NCBI RefSeq assembly: GCF_000276665.1
Contig: NW_004955418.1
Location: forward strand, 9,118,932-9,182,931
Reading direction: 5' to 3'
Source: Chinchilla lanigera
Lineage: Eukaryota > Chordata > Mammalia > Rodentia > Chinchillidae
DNA length: 64,000 nt
Every line of letters starts with the position of its first letter. Within the stretch, counting starts at the first letter, position 1. A program made the position numbers and the translations under genes. Below, piece by piece: positions 48,327 to 59,215 of this stretch. The notes beneath the pieces were generated by a model, which did no database searches, was not told where the DNA came from, and was given only the letters and a program-made list of their open reading frames with translations.

Positions 48327-49147
48327 ATTTCCCATGTGTGCACTTATACTGGCATTATATGAGAACTTGAAGTTTTAATCCAAGATCCAGGTTGTAAGGA
48401 CAGAGATAATCATTAATTATCAAACAGTAAAAATTATATTGCATATGTGCACATGTACATTTTCTTCTGATGAGAGGACACAGAGAAGATTATTTCAAAC
48501 AGCCAAAAGTCAGAACCATTTTTTTAAATTTAGATTAATCTAACAGAAGAAATTCTGCTAAGAAGTTAACTTCTCCTTAGGACAGAAGATGACTGTTTAA
48601 GGACTTGTGAGTGAACAGGAAGTTCAGTCACTCAAGGGAGAAACTAACAGGAAAACAAAGGCAAGTCACAAAATGCTTGCCTCAATAGAATTTTTATCAG
48701 TACAATATTATATCTAAGTATGATCTCATACTAATAGAATTTCTTGTAGGTATCAAGAGTGGTGAGTGGATAATATGAGTCAGTGAATCTTGAGGCCTTT
48801 AGCTACTTCTGTAAAAGCTAATTTACCATTTCGTAATTAAGTTCTAAATGCCAGTCTTATCCATGAGATCAACCTTGATTACTTCAAGTTTCCCACCAAG
48901 TATTACAAGTTCAGTACACTTAGTAAGTTAACATGAAATACTTGTGATCTTCTTTGTATAAGGTTGACAGTTAATATAGTGCAACCTATTGGGTAAAGTT
49001 ATTTTTTATTCTGGCCACACAAGTTAGAAATTAATTGTGACTGTAATTGTAATCAATATGTATGTACTGACACATCCACTATGAAATAAAATGAATTCAA
49101 GACTGTTTGAACATCAAAAATATCTGGTTAAAAAATACAGATCCTTC
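48327..49147. other. Unassigned interval
   Basis: No exon or named repeat seen. Confidence 0.5.
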
Positions 49148-49262
49148 CAGGCATGGTGGTGCACACTTGTAAACCCAGCATTCAGGAGGCTGAGGCAGAA
49201 GGATTGCTATGAGTTTAAGGCCAGCCTGGGCTACATAGGGAGATCTTGTCTCAAAAACAAGC
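49148..49262 (+). mobile_element. B1 SINE without the 29-bp duplication
   Basis: CAGGCATGGTGGTGCACACT, GAGGCTGAGGCAGAAGGATT, GTTTAAGGCCAGCCTGGGCT, ACATAGGGAGATCTTGTCTC. Only one GGCCAGCCTG copy is present, so this is either a deleted B1 or a monomer lacking the internal duplication (proto-B1-like). Confidence 0.88.
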
Positions 49263-49745
49263 TGATCCCAAGCTATACCATTGGGGGATCTCAGGACCTC
49301 ACTGTTGCTGAGGATGGCTGCGGTACTTTTCAGGGGAGCTCTAGTTCTTCTGAGTTTCCTGGCTCCAGTGCAGATCCCTCATCCTCCTAGCACACATCCT
49401 TTATCCTGTTGTCACAGACTTTCTAGATTCCACCACTGACCTTTGGGCCTTCTCAGCACAGATCTGTGAAGAGGGACTACATGAGACAGTGTATGGGCTC
49501 TGGGCCTCCCTTTGGATTTGTGGGAGGCATTGTTATGAGCTCTAGGTCTTCAACTGGACTCATGAAGGAAATTATTGTGGGATCCAGGCCCTTAGCTAGA
49601 TTCCTTGATCCTAGTATGTGGACAGATTTCCTGCACTCTCTTGTATTAGATTCTCTGGGTGACTACTATAAATTATCTTATAAACTATGTGTCCTGTATT
49701 ATATTGTTTCACTTGCAAAATATGCCCCAAACCATGACATCACCT
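49263..49745. other. Unassigned GC-richer segment
   Basis: A block visibly richer in G+C than its surroundings, with open frames at 49091-49390 and 49466-49747. The encoded proteins show no domain I know. Plausible explanations are a diverged LTR or an old retrogene; nothing decides between them. Confidence 0.4.
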
Positions 49746-50699
49746 AACAAAAATACATATTTGACATAAACATCCACAGGTTAATTGAAGTATTGTAACA
49801 GTTCTTTTAGCTAGTGTGAATTTGAATTGTCATGTATGATGTATTATTTTTGCTCACTTTAAGGTAACTGATATACTTGGAAGTAATCAAAATGACTGAT
49901 GACTTTACAGTATGAAGATTTTCCTAACACAGAGTAGTTGTACTAAAGCAGGAATCAGAGCTAAGCAGTTGAGGTGGAAGTAAGTAAGCCTTCAGCTGAA
50001 AATGTGCATTATGCAGTACCAATTCCATGAGCTGACTATAAACAGACACCGATATCTACTTTCTAGTGCTTTCTGCCTGAGGGTTCATTTTCTGCCCAGA
50101 AATGAAATTCAGTCTGAATTGTCCTTAGAAATTAATCTTCTGCTATGTGTTAAATCATATGTATGAAATAGGCACAGGAGGCTGATGCAATAGTTTGTAC
50201 CTTGAAGTAAAAATTTTATCAATGTGCATGCTTCTTATAGTGAGTTTTACAGAGAGTAGACTTTGGGCTCCACATAAGCTATACATTAATACCCTGTCCT
50301 GAATATTATGCATCCTCTACCTCCCTTTCATTCTCTGTCCACACTCATCATCTTTCTGGTCTTACTGCTCCAGTACCCAATAACTGTGCTACAGGTTGGT
50401 CTCCAGGCGAGCCGTCTTCACAATCATTGTGTGGTGATCCAATACTGTTGTTTAGAAGGCTCACAAAACTAGATCAATAGTCCATTTCTTTCTTTCATCA
50501 GCACACAGCCCGGCTGTCACTATGTTCTATATAAGGGAAATGCTATAAGTTATCATTTTCACTTTTCAAGGTAACAACTACAAGTTTAGTAGAGACTTTC
50601 TGTATTTCTCTTTTTATAGTTTTAGTTCTCATTTTCTGTTGGGGTTCAGGAGTGTTGAGGAAAGCAACACTCATGGTGTCATTTTAGCTGCTGGTCTGA
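49746..50699. other. Unassigned interval
   Basis: No exon or named repeat recognised. Confidence 0.45.
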
Positions 50700-51000
50700 A
50701 GATTTATTTTATTTCCATTTCCACAGTGCACTCTCACTGTGCTTTGCCTCCTCGTTCCGTGCACATTTTCACTCTGTCAGGTCCTCATCTCTCCTTTTCC
50801 CACCAAATCTGCCTGTGATTCTCCTGCGGTCCTGAGCACAGCCCTCGCCATCGCCTAGCGCTGCAGCAAATGTGATCAGAGCTGTAGCGCCAGGGGAACG
50901 GATTTGATGCAAGAACGCTGCAACAGAGAATAATTTCTTCCTCAAAATCTCTTCCCGCCCATTAACAACAACTGAATGAACTCCCGATTTCACAAAGTTA
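50700..51000. other. CpG-containing GC-rich segment
   Basis: CpG dinucleotides cluster here: CTCGTTCCGTGC, CTGCGGTCC, CCTCGCCATCGCCTAGCGCTG, GTAGCGCC, GGAACGG, AACGCTG and TTCCCGCCC lie within about 220 bp, in a region otherwise almost CpG-free. A 74-codon minus-strand frame (50769-50993) crosses it but has no recognised domain. It could be a small promoter or first exon, an enhancer, or a young GC-rich insertion. I cannot tell which. Confidence 0.45.
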
Positions 51001-51739
51001 TATTTCTATTTTTCATCGGATGACTGTCAAATTGGAAGAGTTACAATGTTATGTGGTAGGGAGAGATAGTGTCTTGTAGATCATGTCACATTTACATTCT
51101 TAGGAGCAATTGAATCCCCTGGCTACTTCTCACGGTTAAAGAGCATAAGATTTGTAAATTTTTCCTTTTATACAGGATGCGTTTAAGTCAAATAGATATA
51201 GCTTGCTTCATTCCTGGAAAGATAGTGATATAATCAAAAGAATATCAATAACTTTAAATTTTAAAGCTATAATGTACCATAACTTATAATTTTTAAATAA
51301 AACAATTGGGCTAAAATATTAGCTAAATTTAAGTGCTTTCTATACACTAACTTATTTACCCTTTTATATGTATGAGTCACAGGAGTTGATATTTACTTGT
51401 TTTTCAAGGTGAGAGATCATTATTAAAGTTTTGGTAAATTTCTGAACAATCTGTCAACCTACTAAAACATGATTATCAATTATGGGAAAAAGAAGCAAAC
51501 AAAGGAGAACCCACAATCTGTTTTTTTCTTTCTAAAAATTGCCTTATACCATAAAATTTCCCCTAACTGTAACCTACTCCATTTATAAACACTTTATAGA
51601 ACCATAAATTACAACATATGTAATATATAGATAGATATAGATAATACATATTTGCAAATTTTACAAAGTAATTATATATGAATAACATATTGAAAACATT
51701 ACTGAGAATAAATAATCATAATTTGGAGTAAAACCATAT
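51001..51739. other. Unassigned AT-rich interval
   Basis: Contains a short TAGA-rich simple repeat at about 51625-51645, otherwise nothing recognisable. Confidence 0.5.
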
Positions 51740-51966
51740 TGAGATTCTCTCTCTGTCTATCTGTCTGTCTTTCTCTCTCTCTCAGGTAGTATAAAGACTG
51801 AACCCAAGGCCTTTGTACCAAGATATATTCCCAAGCTTTTATGTATTTTTGTTTTTTATTTTGAGACAGGGTTCACTAAGTTTTAGGTTATATAGACTGG
51901 GTTTGAATTTGTGATTCTTCTGCCTTGGCCTCTTAGACTGCTGGGATGATCAGTGTGTGACACAGT
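51740..51966 (-). mobile_element. B1-ID composite SINE with TC-rich tail (antisense)
   Basis: At the left a (TCTC/TCTG)n run at 51745-51783 is probably the expanded, mutated tail. Next comes an ID-like half (ACTGAACCCAAGGCCTTTGT). At the right lies an antisense B1 monomer (TTGAGACAGGGTTCACTAAG to GGGATGATCAGTGTGTGACA). Diverged. Confidence 0.65.
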
Positions 51967-52411
51967 GCATAACCCACTTACATTTTTCAACAGAAAACTT
52001 TGTGATTGTAGAAACTTTTTAATAAAAGAGAAAGTTATATTAGTGGACTCAGTGATTGAAATGAACCACATTAAATCTACTCCAGTCATTTTTTTTTCTT
52101 ATTTTTCACCTGATTTCTTCAAAGATCAGATCCAATAGAAGTTTGCTGTTGTAGAGCCTATGACTGAATATTGGTAATCATGTGTTTACTCTTCTGAGCT
52201 GAGTTTGAATTCTCCCTGCCTTTGATACTTGGCCTTCCATGATCAGATTAACAAAATTCTACCCAAAGAATAAAAATAGTTTTTGTTTTTCTCTTTTGGT
52301 GCAAAGGATTAAAATTTACATTTGTTGTTTATCTTGATAGAATTTATTTAAAAAGTCATATCTCAGTAAATACATAGCACTGTGAAATAATTGGTCAGAC
52401 CTATCATAATT
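51967..52411. other. Unassigned interval
   Basis: Nothing recognisable. Confidence 0.45.
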
Positions 52412-52672
52412 AGAAATTATTCTTAAGTGAGGTTTAGTAGCACATTATTGTTATCTCAGCACTTGGAAGGCTGAGATAGGTAAATCGCTGTGAGTTTGAG
52501 GCCAGCCTGGGCTACAAAGTGAGTTCAACTCCAGCCTAAATGTGTAGCAAAAACCCTATCTCAAAAAGACAAAGAAAGCAAAGGAAGAAGAAAAAAGAAG
52601 AAAGAAGAAGAAGGAGAAGAAGGAGAAGAAGGAGAAGAAGGAGCAAAGGGAGAAAGGAAAGAAAGAAAGAAA

Positions 52673-52724
<52 letters not shown>

Positions 52725-52734
52725 AATTATTCTT
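52412..52734 (+). mobile_element. B1 SINE with expanded purine tail
   Basis: B1 body about 52428-52570, with GCCAGCCTGGGCTACAAAGT and the 29-bp duplication (CCAGCCT at 52502 and 52531). The A tail has become a purine microsatellite: (GAA/GGAGAA)n at 52580-52644 and (GAAA)n at about 52650-52725. A perfect 13-bp duplication, AGAAATTATTCTT, lies at 52412-52424 and 52722-52734. The Arg/Lys-rich open frame at 52540-52737 is this repeat and not a gene. Confidence 0.94.
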
Positions 52735-54018
52735 TGAATATTACAGTGTACAAATACTGTTTTTGTGTTTCAGGGCCTTAAGGTGAAAAAGACTTAGAAA
52801 GCATTACTAATGTCTCACACATCTGGGAGAATTTTCAAAATAGTTTTTAATTTTTATCATCCCATATCTAACATGTTAGGCCTCTTTTACACCAATAGAA
52901 AAAAAGACCACATTATAGCAAACTTGGGCTTCATATGAATCATATTATCTTTTGAGGTTTATAAATGCTTGAAAATTTTCATTAATTACATACTCAAGGG
53001 CTTTTGTAAAGATTCTAATTTATAATTTGTAATTAATTAAGAAGTTACTCAGACTCTACAGAATTTACCAGATGTACTATAGGTCATTTAGTAAACCCAG
53101 TCAAAATGGAATTATAAATAATGTAAACTGCTACACTCTTCAGAGTAAATGAGCATAATCTATTTTGATGTAATGGTCTTGTTTACTCACTAACTTGATG
53201 GAGCTCCTATTTTCCCATAGATTTTCCATCAAGGAAAATGAAAGCATGCCTGATGTAAAACACACGGAAGAAGAGTTGCGCTTACACCACAGGGTGAAAG
53301 GATCAGCGAATACCCGGCATCCTTTCAGCAGCCAATCACATCACATTGATCTAACCTGTCCTTGATGCAAGTGGAAAAGTAGTATTCCAAGTTGATATTA
53401 TAGCATGCATGGGCCTTTATTTGTAGATTCCAATCTAACTCAACCTTACAATTCAGTGTAGTCATAACTCATCTTTATTGTCCTTGAAATGTACATAAGA
53501 ACGCTTTGAAGACAATAAAGATTTCTTAACCCATCTTATTTACTCAGTGAAATGTTTATTTGGTTTCTAACACAGCATAGAGTATTATATTATAATCTTC
53601 ATTCAGAGTAAAGCTATCCTGTAGGGAAACAGAGTGGTAGAAACTTCTTTTGAAGATTATTTCCATCCTAAAAACATTTACTTATCTGCTTGCAATGAAA
53701 ATGCTACAATATCTTACAGGTATTGTCCGTGTTCTCACCCCGCATGTGGGACAAAGCTGCTCTTTGACTAGAAAGCAAGGAATGAGATTATGGCTTTGAC
53801 ATAGATGCTCAAGTGTAGGGACAACTCAAATCTTCCAGTCAAAGAAAGATCATTTTTCTTTACTTTTCAAAGCATTTTTTCCTGTGCAATAAAGTATTTT
53901 GGTTGCTTGACATTACAATTTCTGTATCCCCATGTGAATTTCTGATAACTAACATGTGAAAATAGGAAACATCCCTGAAATGAGCTTGCAATTTGTAGAC
54001 AATGTTATGCAGTCGTAG

Positions 54019-54019
<1 letters not shown>
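52735..54019. other. Unassigned interval
   Basis: Mostly AT-rich. 53255-53340 has a few CpGs and mixed composition (CGGAAGAAGAGTTGCGCTTA) but no recognised feature. Confidence 0.45.

Positions 54020-54061
<42 letters not shown>
54020..54061. repeat. (AC)n microsatellite
   Basis: About 21 uninterrupted AC units. Confidence 0.98.
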
Positions 54062-54062
<1 letters not shown>

Positions 54063-56055
54063 GCAGTCATACACATGATTCCAAAGTAGATTTGTAATTA
54101 TTTAAACTATAAAATTGTCCAGAAGAAACCAAAAAAAGAGTAGTGAGAAAAGAAAGAGGGAACAAAAGAGAAAAAAGGGAACATATAAAATCTTTGTAAC
54201 ATCCTCAGTGTCCCAGGTGAGAATTCAGTTGACACATTTTGGTAAATTTGCATCTTGTAGCCTGTGTGGGAGCACAGCAAGTGTGAATGTCAGCAGATAA
54301 AAGGAGAAAATACTAGGGTGGTCTCTTGGACTTGTGTCTAAGGCTGTCACTGAGCATGGGTCATGACAGTACTCACCTCAGTCTCAATAAAGTCTGTGCA
54401 GTGCTGGATTATGTGCAACATGTAAGTCAAAGATAAATATTAATACCTTGAAATACATGTACCAAGAGATTCGCTCATAACTCTGTTAAAATATTATGTT
54501 GGTCTCCAAAGTGAGCAAATTTCAAAATTAACAGGAGAAAATGAGCAGATCTACAAACACTTACCTTGTAATTTTTTAAAAAAGGTATTTCTTGCACATT
54601 TTTTCTGTTTTATGATCTGAGTAAGCCTTATTGTTCTGTAGCCCAGAAGTAATATCAAGAAACAATCATTTTCTTTTATTTTCAGTAAGAGTAGACTTTT
54701 GGATATAAAGTTAAGATCATAAGGGATAACATATGCACTACGGAAAGGGGATGAAGAAAGAAGTGACACTCAATTGAAGAACTATTTTTGTTTGATGTTT
54801 CAGGCAATTATCAAAAACATACATGTTTCATATATAAGATTAATTTTACTTTTGGCATACTACACAGGTTACAAATATTGCGTCAATACCATGTAAGCGA
54901 CCAAATACATACTGTCCACTTCATAATTTAAAGGATTATCAGACAAAAATGCTCTATAATATAATGTCCTTAAAAGATGTGCTTGCTGTAAAATAATTAA
55001 AAGTTAATATAGTGCTTCACACTGCACAGAAAAAATAGAACCCCAATTGTATTAACAAGTTAAATTCAATAAGGTTAATTTTTAAAGTTTATACTGATTT
55101 CATAAGCAGTTGCTTTCCTAATCATTTGATAAGGAGACAAACTATGACTCTACCCTACTTTTTCCATCCGTTTCTCTTACTATAAAGTCTCTCATCAGTT
55201 TTGTTTCCAAATGCTCTTTTCTTGAGCCTTTCATTCTCAGTAGTGAGGGAGGGGGCTGTGATATCATTATCATAGTAGGATTTGGAAATTAATTCAAAAC
55301 ATCAGATAAGAGTATCAATGTTACAATCCTAACAAAACAATTTATAAACTATTTCTGTAAGACCCTACTTTTCAGGATGCAAAACAAATTGAGTGTGATA
55401 TGGTAGAAATGGTCAGTGTGTTTTTCTTCTTTATGAAAAATCTTAGCTAAAAATAAATTAACTATGTAGATGAACGGTTTAATAGGCTCATCACAAATGG
55501 TGCTGACTAGCGCAGTAATATCAGATTGGTGATATTCATGCGTGAGCCATTTTTATAACGAGGCTTTGATTAATGTATATTTATATGTGATGTAGAGAAT
55601 TATTGTAGTGAAAATGAGTGCATATGTTCAGAACTGAAGTATGTGCTTAACATTATCCTAATGTTATTACTGAGGAAAGAAAGACTGAAAAAACATCAAA
55701 GGAAAGTTCTTTTTTATTATCATTGATTTTTGTGTGTATACATGTGTGTGGACATAGATGTATGCATCTGTGCATGGGAATGAATACAATCAAAATGTCA
55801 GTACTTTTAATTATCATAACTTAGCCTGTGTTTTTCTCTTTCATGAAAGTCACAAAATTGCAAGAATACATTTGCTGAACTTAAAGTATCAGTAAGGAGT
55901 TGACCTTGTTTTTTTATAATAAAAGTAAGTTGATTATGAGGAATTATACATTAAACTGAGAATAAAAAGAGAATATTTAAAAATCATAGAAGTAGCTGCA
56001 AATGTGATTTATTCTGGGAGGATTTACCAATTAAGAATTATAGACTCTTTAGATA
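54062..56055. other. Unassigned AT-rich interval
   Basis: No exon or named repeat recognised. Confidence 0.5.
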
Positions 56056-56059
56056 AGAT

Positions 56060-56345
56060 GATAAGAATTCAACCATGGTTGTTATATTACGTATTGTTGT
56101 CTTCAAATTAGTTGTTCAGATTGTCAGATATAAGCACGCAAAATTGGTCAAAAAGAAAAAAGTAGGTATTGACTGTTCCTTTCAATAAACCATTCAACAG
56201 TAGCAGTATAGTTATCCCAGATATGTATGTATATATATATTTCCCCCTTCCTTTTCCCTTTCTTTCTTTTTCTCCTTTCCCTCATCCCAGTTGTTCCTTC
56301 CTTTGATCAATTATTTTCCCTCTTATGATTACTATTGTACATTTT
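56060..56345 (-). mobile_element. L1 3' UTR segment, antisense
   Basis: GTTATATTACGTATTGTTGT, CTTCAAATTAGTTGTTCAGA, then a pyrimidine-rich stretch (56250-56330), antisense to the L1 3' UTR as at the left end of copy B. Contains GTATGTATATATATAT. Confidence 0.65.
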
Positions 56346-56605
56346 GGGTTTAAATTTTTTTTATTTTTATTTTTTATTCTCTAATGGTTTGATAAATCTT
56401 GCATTTTTACATCTGGTAATCTGAACAACTTCATTGAAGATAACAATATGTAATAAAAAAGCCACTGTTAATTTCTATCATTTTGTTCTGAAACCCTGTA
56501 GCATTTTTACTGTGTTTGCTTTGTTTTGTTTTTATCTATGTCATTGGTATTTTGTTATTATTCTTTTAAAAATTATTCTCTTTAAAATAAAAGAATTATA
56601 AATTC
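56346..56605 (+). mobile_element. L1 3' UTR segment, sense
   Basis: TTGATAAATCTTGCATTTTT, ACATCTGGTAATCTGAACAA, CTGAAACCCTGTAGCATTTT and TTATTCTCTTTAAAATAAAA. Colinear with 26700-26945 and joined head-on to the preceding antisense segment. Confidence 0.72.
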
Positions 56606-57016
56606 TTTAAATTGTTTTTTTCTATTTATTTTAGATGATTTTCCTGACATTTTTAGCTGAAAGTGCCTAATAATGTATTCATTAATATATGTTAAAAATT
56701 ATTCCAGTGGGCCCACAGGCAGAGACTAGTTCTGAGACCAGAGACAAAAGTAGCTACTTATGCCATTTCCTGGGATGCAATCTGATTCCAACGACTTTCT
56801 CTAGTGAGCCTTCTTTTCCTCTGACATAATTAAGAACAATGCTGAAATGTATCCTGCTTCCTCAGTTCACTTTCCTGAGAAAGTAGAATCATGAGATTCT
56901 CCAATTATAACTCAAATGAACATTTTGAGAAATAAGATATTGTCACTTTAGTTCAATGAAATGTTTGGTTTAGTTATTTCTGCAACACCATCTAGCTAAT
57001 CTGGACTGAAATGCTT
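56606..57016. other. Unassigned interval
   Basis: Nothing recognisable. Confidence 0.45.
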
Positions 57017-57140
57017 CATAAATCACTTTGTTTTTTCCTTTTTTCTTTTTTTCTGGTACCGGGAAATGAACTGTGGATCCTGCACTTGCCAGGCAGGCAC
57101 CATGTTGCTGAGCTATAACCTCAGCTCTATAAATCGCTTT
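57017..57140 (-). mobile_element. ID-type SINE, diverged (antisense)
   Basis: Inverted ID body 57054-57127 (CTGGTACCGGGAAATGAACT ... CTGAGCTATAACCTCAGCTC), with T-rich tail 57030-57053. The duplication CATAAATCACTTT / TATAAATCGCTTT (57017-57029; 57128-57140) has two mismatches. Confidence 0.92.
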
Positions 57141-58229
57141 CTAACTACAGATTTTGAAGCCACTAAAAATGGCAAATGATTGGGTAATTGAGACTATCAA
57201 TGTCACTGTATTTATTGAAAGTAAGGTTGCATTTGAAAAAGCTGATTAAACAAGAAAAAACCACCCCCTTTTTTTTGCATTATTTCACTTGCTGTGACTT
57301 TCAGTGATTATGGGAAATACATTTATCTCTTCAATCTTAGCAGAAAAAAATCACTTATGATTAAGTAAAGTTCTAGTTTTCATTTATCCATAGATCCCTT
57401 TTTGGAAGGCTCCAGAGTTAGCACAACAGGGCACTGGACATGGGCTTTTCCAATAGTGATTGATTTTGTAGAAGACAGTTGTCCCGTAAGGTTGTCTCCC
57501 AGGGTGGTCACAGACATCTGAGATTGCTTAAGCACCAATATCCATGATGTTCACACAATGTTGAAACCATCTAAAACACATTTCTTAAAATTTATTATTG
57601 TTTGTTAATGAGAAAGGAGTGGACCTGTGCATAACTAACTCAGAATTTGTACCATGAAAGGATATTTAGTTTTAGCACATGAGTTTTCTGTGTCTGAGGA
57701 AATGGGTTTAGTTCATTATGTTGAATGACATGTGTTTACTTTCCATATGCTGAAGTAACTTTGCCTTGTGGATGAACCAAGCCTGGTCATAATGACTTAC
57801 TGATTTCATATAATGTTGTATTCAGTTTGGTAAGAATTATAAGAATTATGTCTTAAGATATTGTATTTTAAAAATACTATCTTTTTTCTTAAAAATTATA
57901 TCTCTTCATCAGTAGAATTGTTGTCAATATTAGATTTTTGTCAATGTTAGTTTTTTACTTAATATTTCCCTTATAAAATAAATATTAAAATGTTTGTGTT
58001 ACCTGAGCTGCAGAAGAGTTTGTGTACAAATAGTTTTATTTCTTGTGTAAATACAATTTCAGATACCAATTTTCTGATTTTGGAAGCTTGATTAGATTTA
58101 CTTTGTAAACTAAAACATAAAATCATACATGTCAGTGCAATAATTTGTTTTGATATATGTATTCATCATGTAAATTTTAGTTAAGCTTAATATATATGTC
58201 CTTAAAGCATCATTTCTTTAAGGTAAAAT
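57141..58229. other. Unassigned AT-rich interval
   Basis: No exon or named repeat seen. Confidence 0.5.
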
Positions 58230-58648
58230 GTTCACAACCCTTTCTTATTGATTTGAAGTTATTGTTGTACATTACTGCCATATATTATGTGATCTATACT
58301 CACTGTATGGTGCACTCTGAAACTGCTCAGCAGAACTTGTTACTGTTTTGTATAACTTTCCCCCATCGCTCTGATGCCTCTAACTCTCCTCCACCTCCAG
58401 TCAGAACCCACTCTGCTTTCCATTTCACGACCTCAGCTCTTCGAGATTTCACATATGCGTGAAATCAGGGGACACTTGTCTTTTTGTGTCTGGATATTTC
58501 TCTTAACAAAACAATCTCTAGGTTCATCCATGTTTTCATGAGTGACAGATTTTTTTTTTCTTTTTATGGACTAGTTGTATTCTATTTTCCTCATGGACCA
58601 CATTTCTCATCCAGTCACTGAATTATTTACACATTTTAGTTATTGTAA
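58230..58648 (-). mobile_element. Ancient L1 (L1M-type) 3' end, antisense
   Basis: TTCGAGATTTCACATATGCG, GTGAAATCAGGGGACACTTG, then CTAGGTTCATCCATGTTTTC and TCATCCAGTCACTGAATTAT. This is antisense to the 3' UTR and last ORF2 codons of an old pan-mammalian L1 subfamily. It ends where a younger L1 begins. Confidence 0.7.
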
Positions 58649-58649
58649 A

Positions 58650-59215
58650 TAGTTCTATAATAGTTTTATTTTTATGGTACATGTTGGCCATACAGAATGA
58701 TTACATTCCTCATGAGGGATTGGTACATGTACATAACATGTCTTAAGTATGTTACCATCCCCCCTCCCCGTTCATCCTTCCCCTCTTCTTCATCTCTCGG
58801 TCTCCTTCTCATTTGCAACATATCTATTTCCCTATTTCCTATTTTCTATCTTTCATGTTGCTCTTTATTTATATTTTAGGTTTCCCATGGAAGAGAAACC
58901 ATGTCATATTTAAGCATTTATGTCTGATTTATTTCACTTAATATTATGATCTCACTCAACAGGTGAACTTGTTTTCTTACTAAGGACTTACATTTACCCT
59001 GCCTTTTGGCAGAGAAATACTTCATTGTGTGCAAATCCCATGTTTATGGAAGCTCTGACTGCATAGTGGTTGTACTAGCTAATATCCCATCAACAACACA
59101 GAAGGGCTCCTTTTCCCCACAGCCTTGCCCTCATTTGATATTACCTGATTTCTTAATGAGAGGCATTCTTACTGGAGTAATAAGAAACTCAGCTGATTCA
59201 CACTGTGCATATGCC
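58650..59215 (-). mobile_element. Rodent L1, 5'-truncated, antisense
   Basis: Starts with a T-rich tail (TAGTTTTATTTTTATGGTAC), then 3' UTR (GAATGATTACATTCCTCATG, the reverse of the 39450 region), and the ORF2 C-terminal end as far as about 59215 (CCCATCAACAACACAGAAGG, GGAGTAATAAGAAACTCAG). It is inserted at the edge of, or within, the older L1M fragment. Confidence 0.75.

Noticed and set aside
52540..52737. Arg/Lys-rich open frame resembling a nucleic-acid-binding tail
   Set aside because: It is a translated (GAA)/(GAAA)n microsatellite in a B1 tail.
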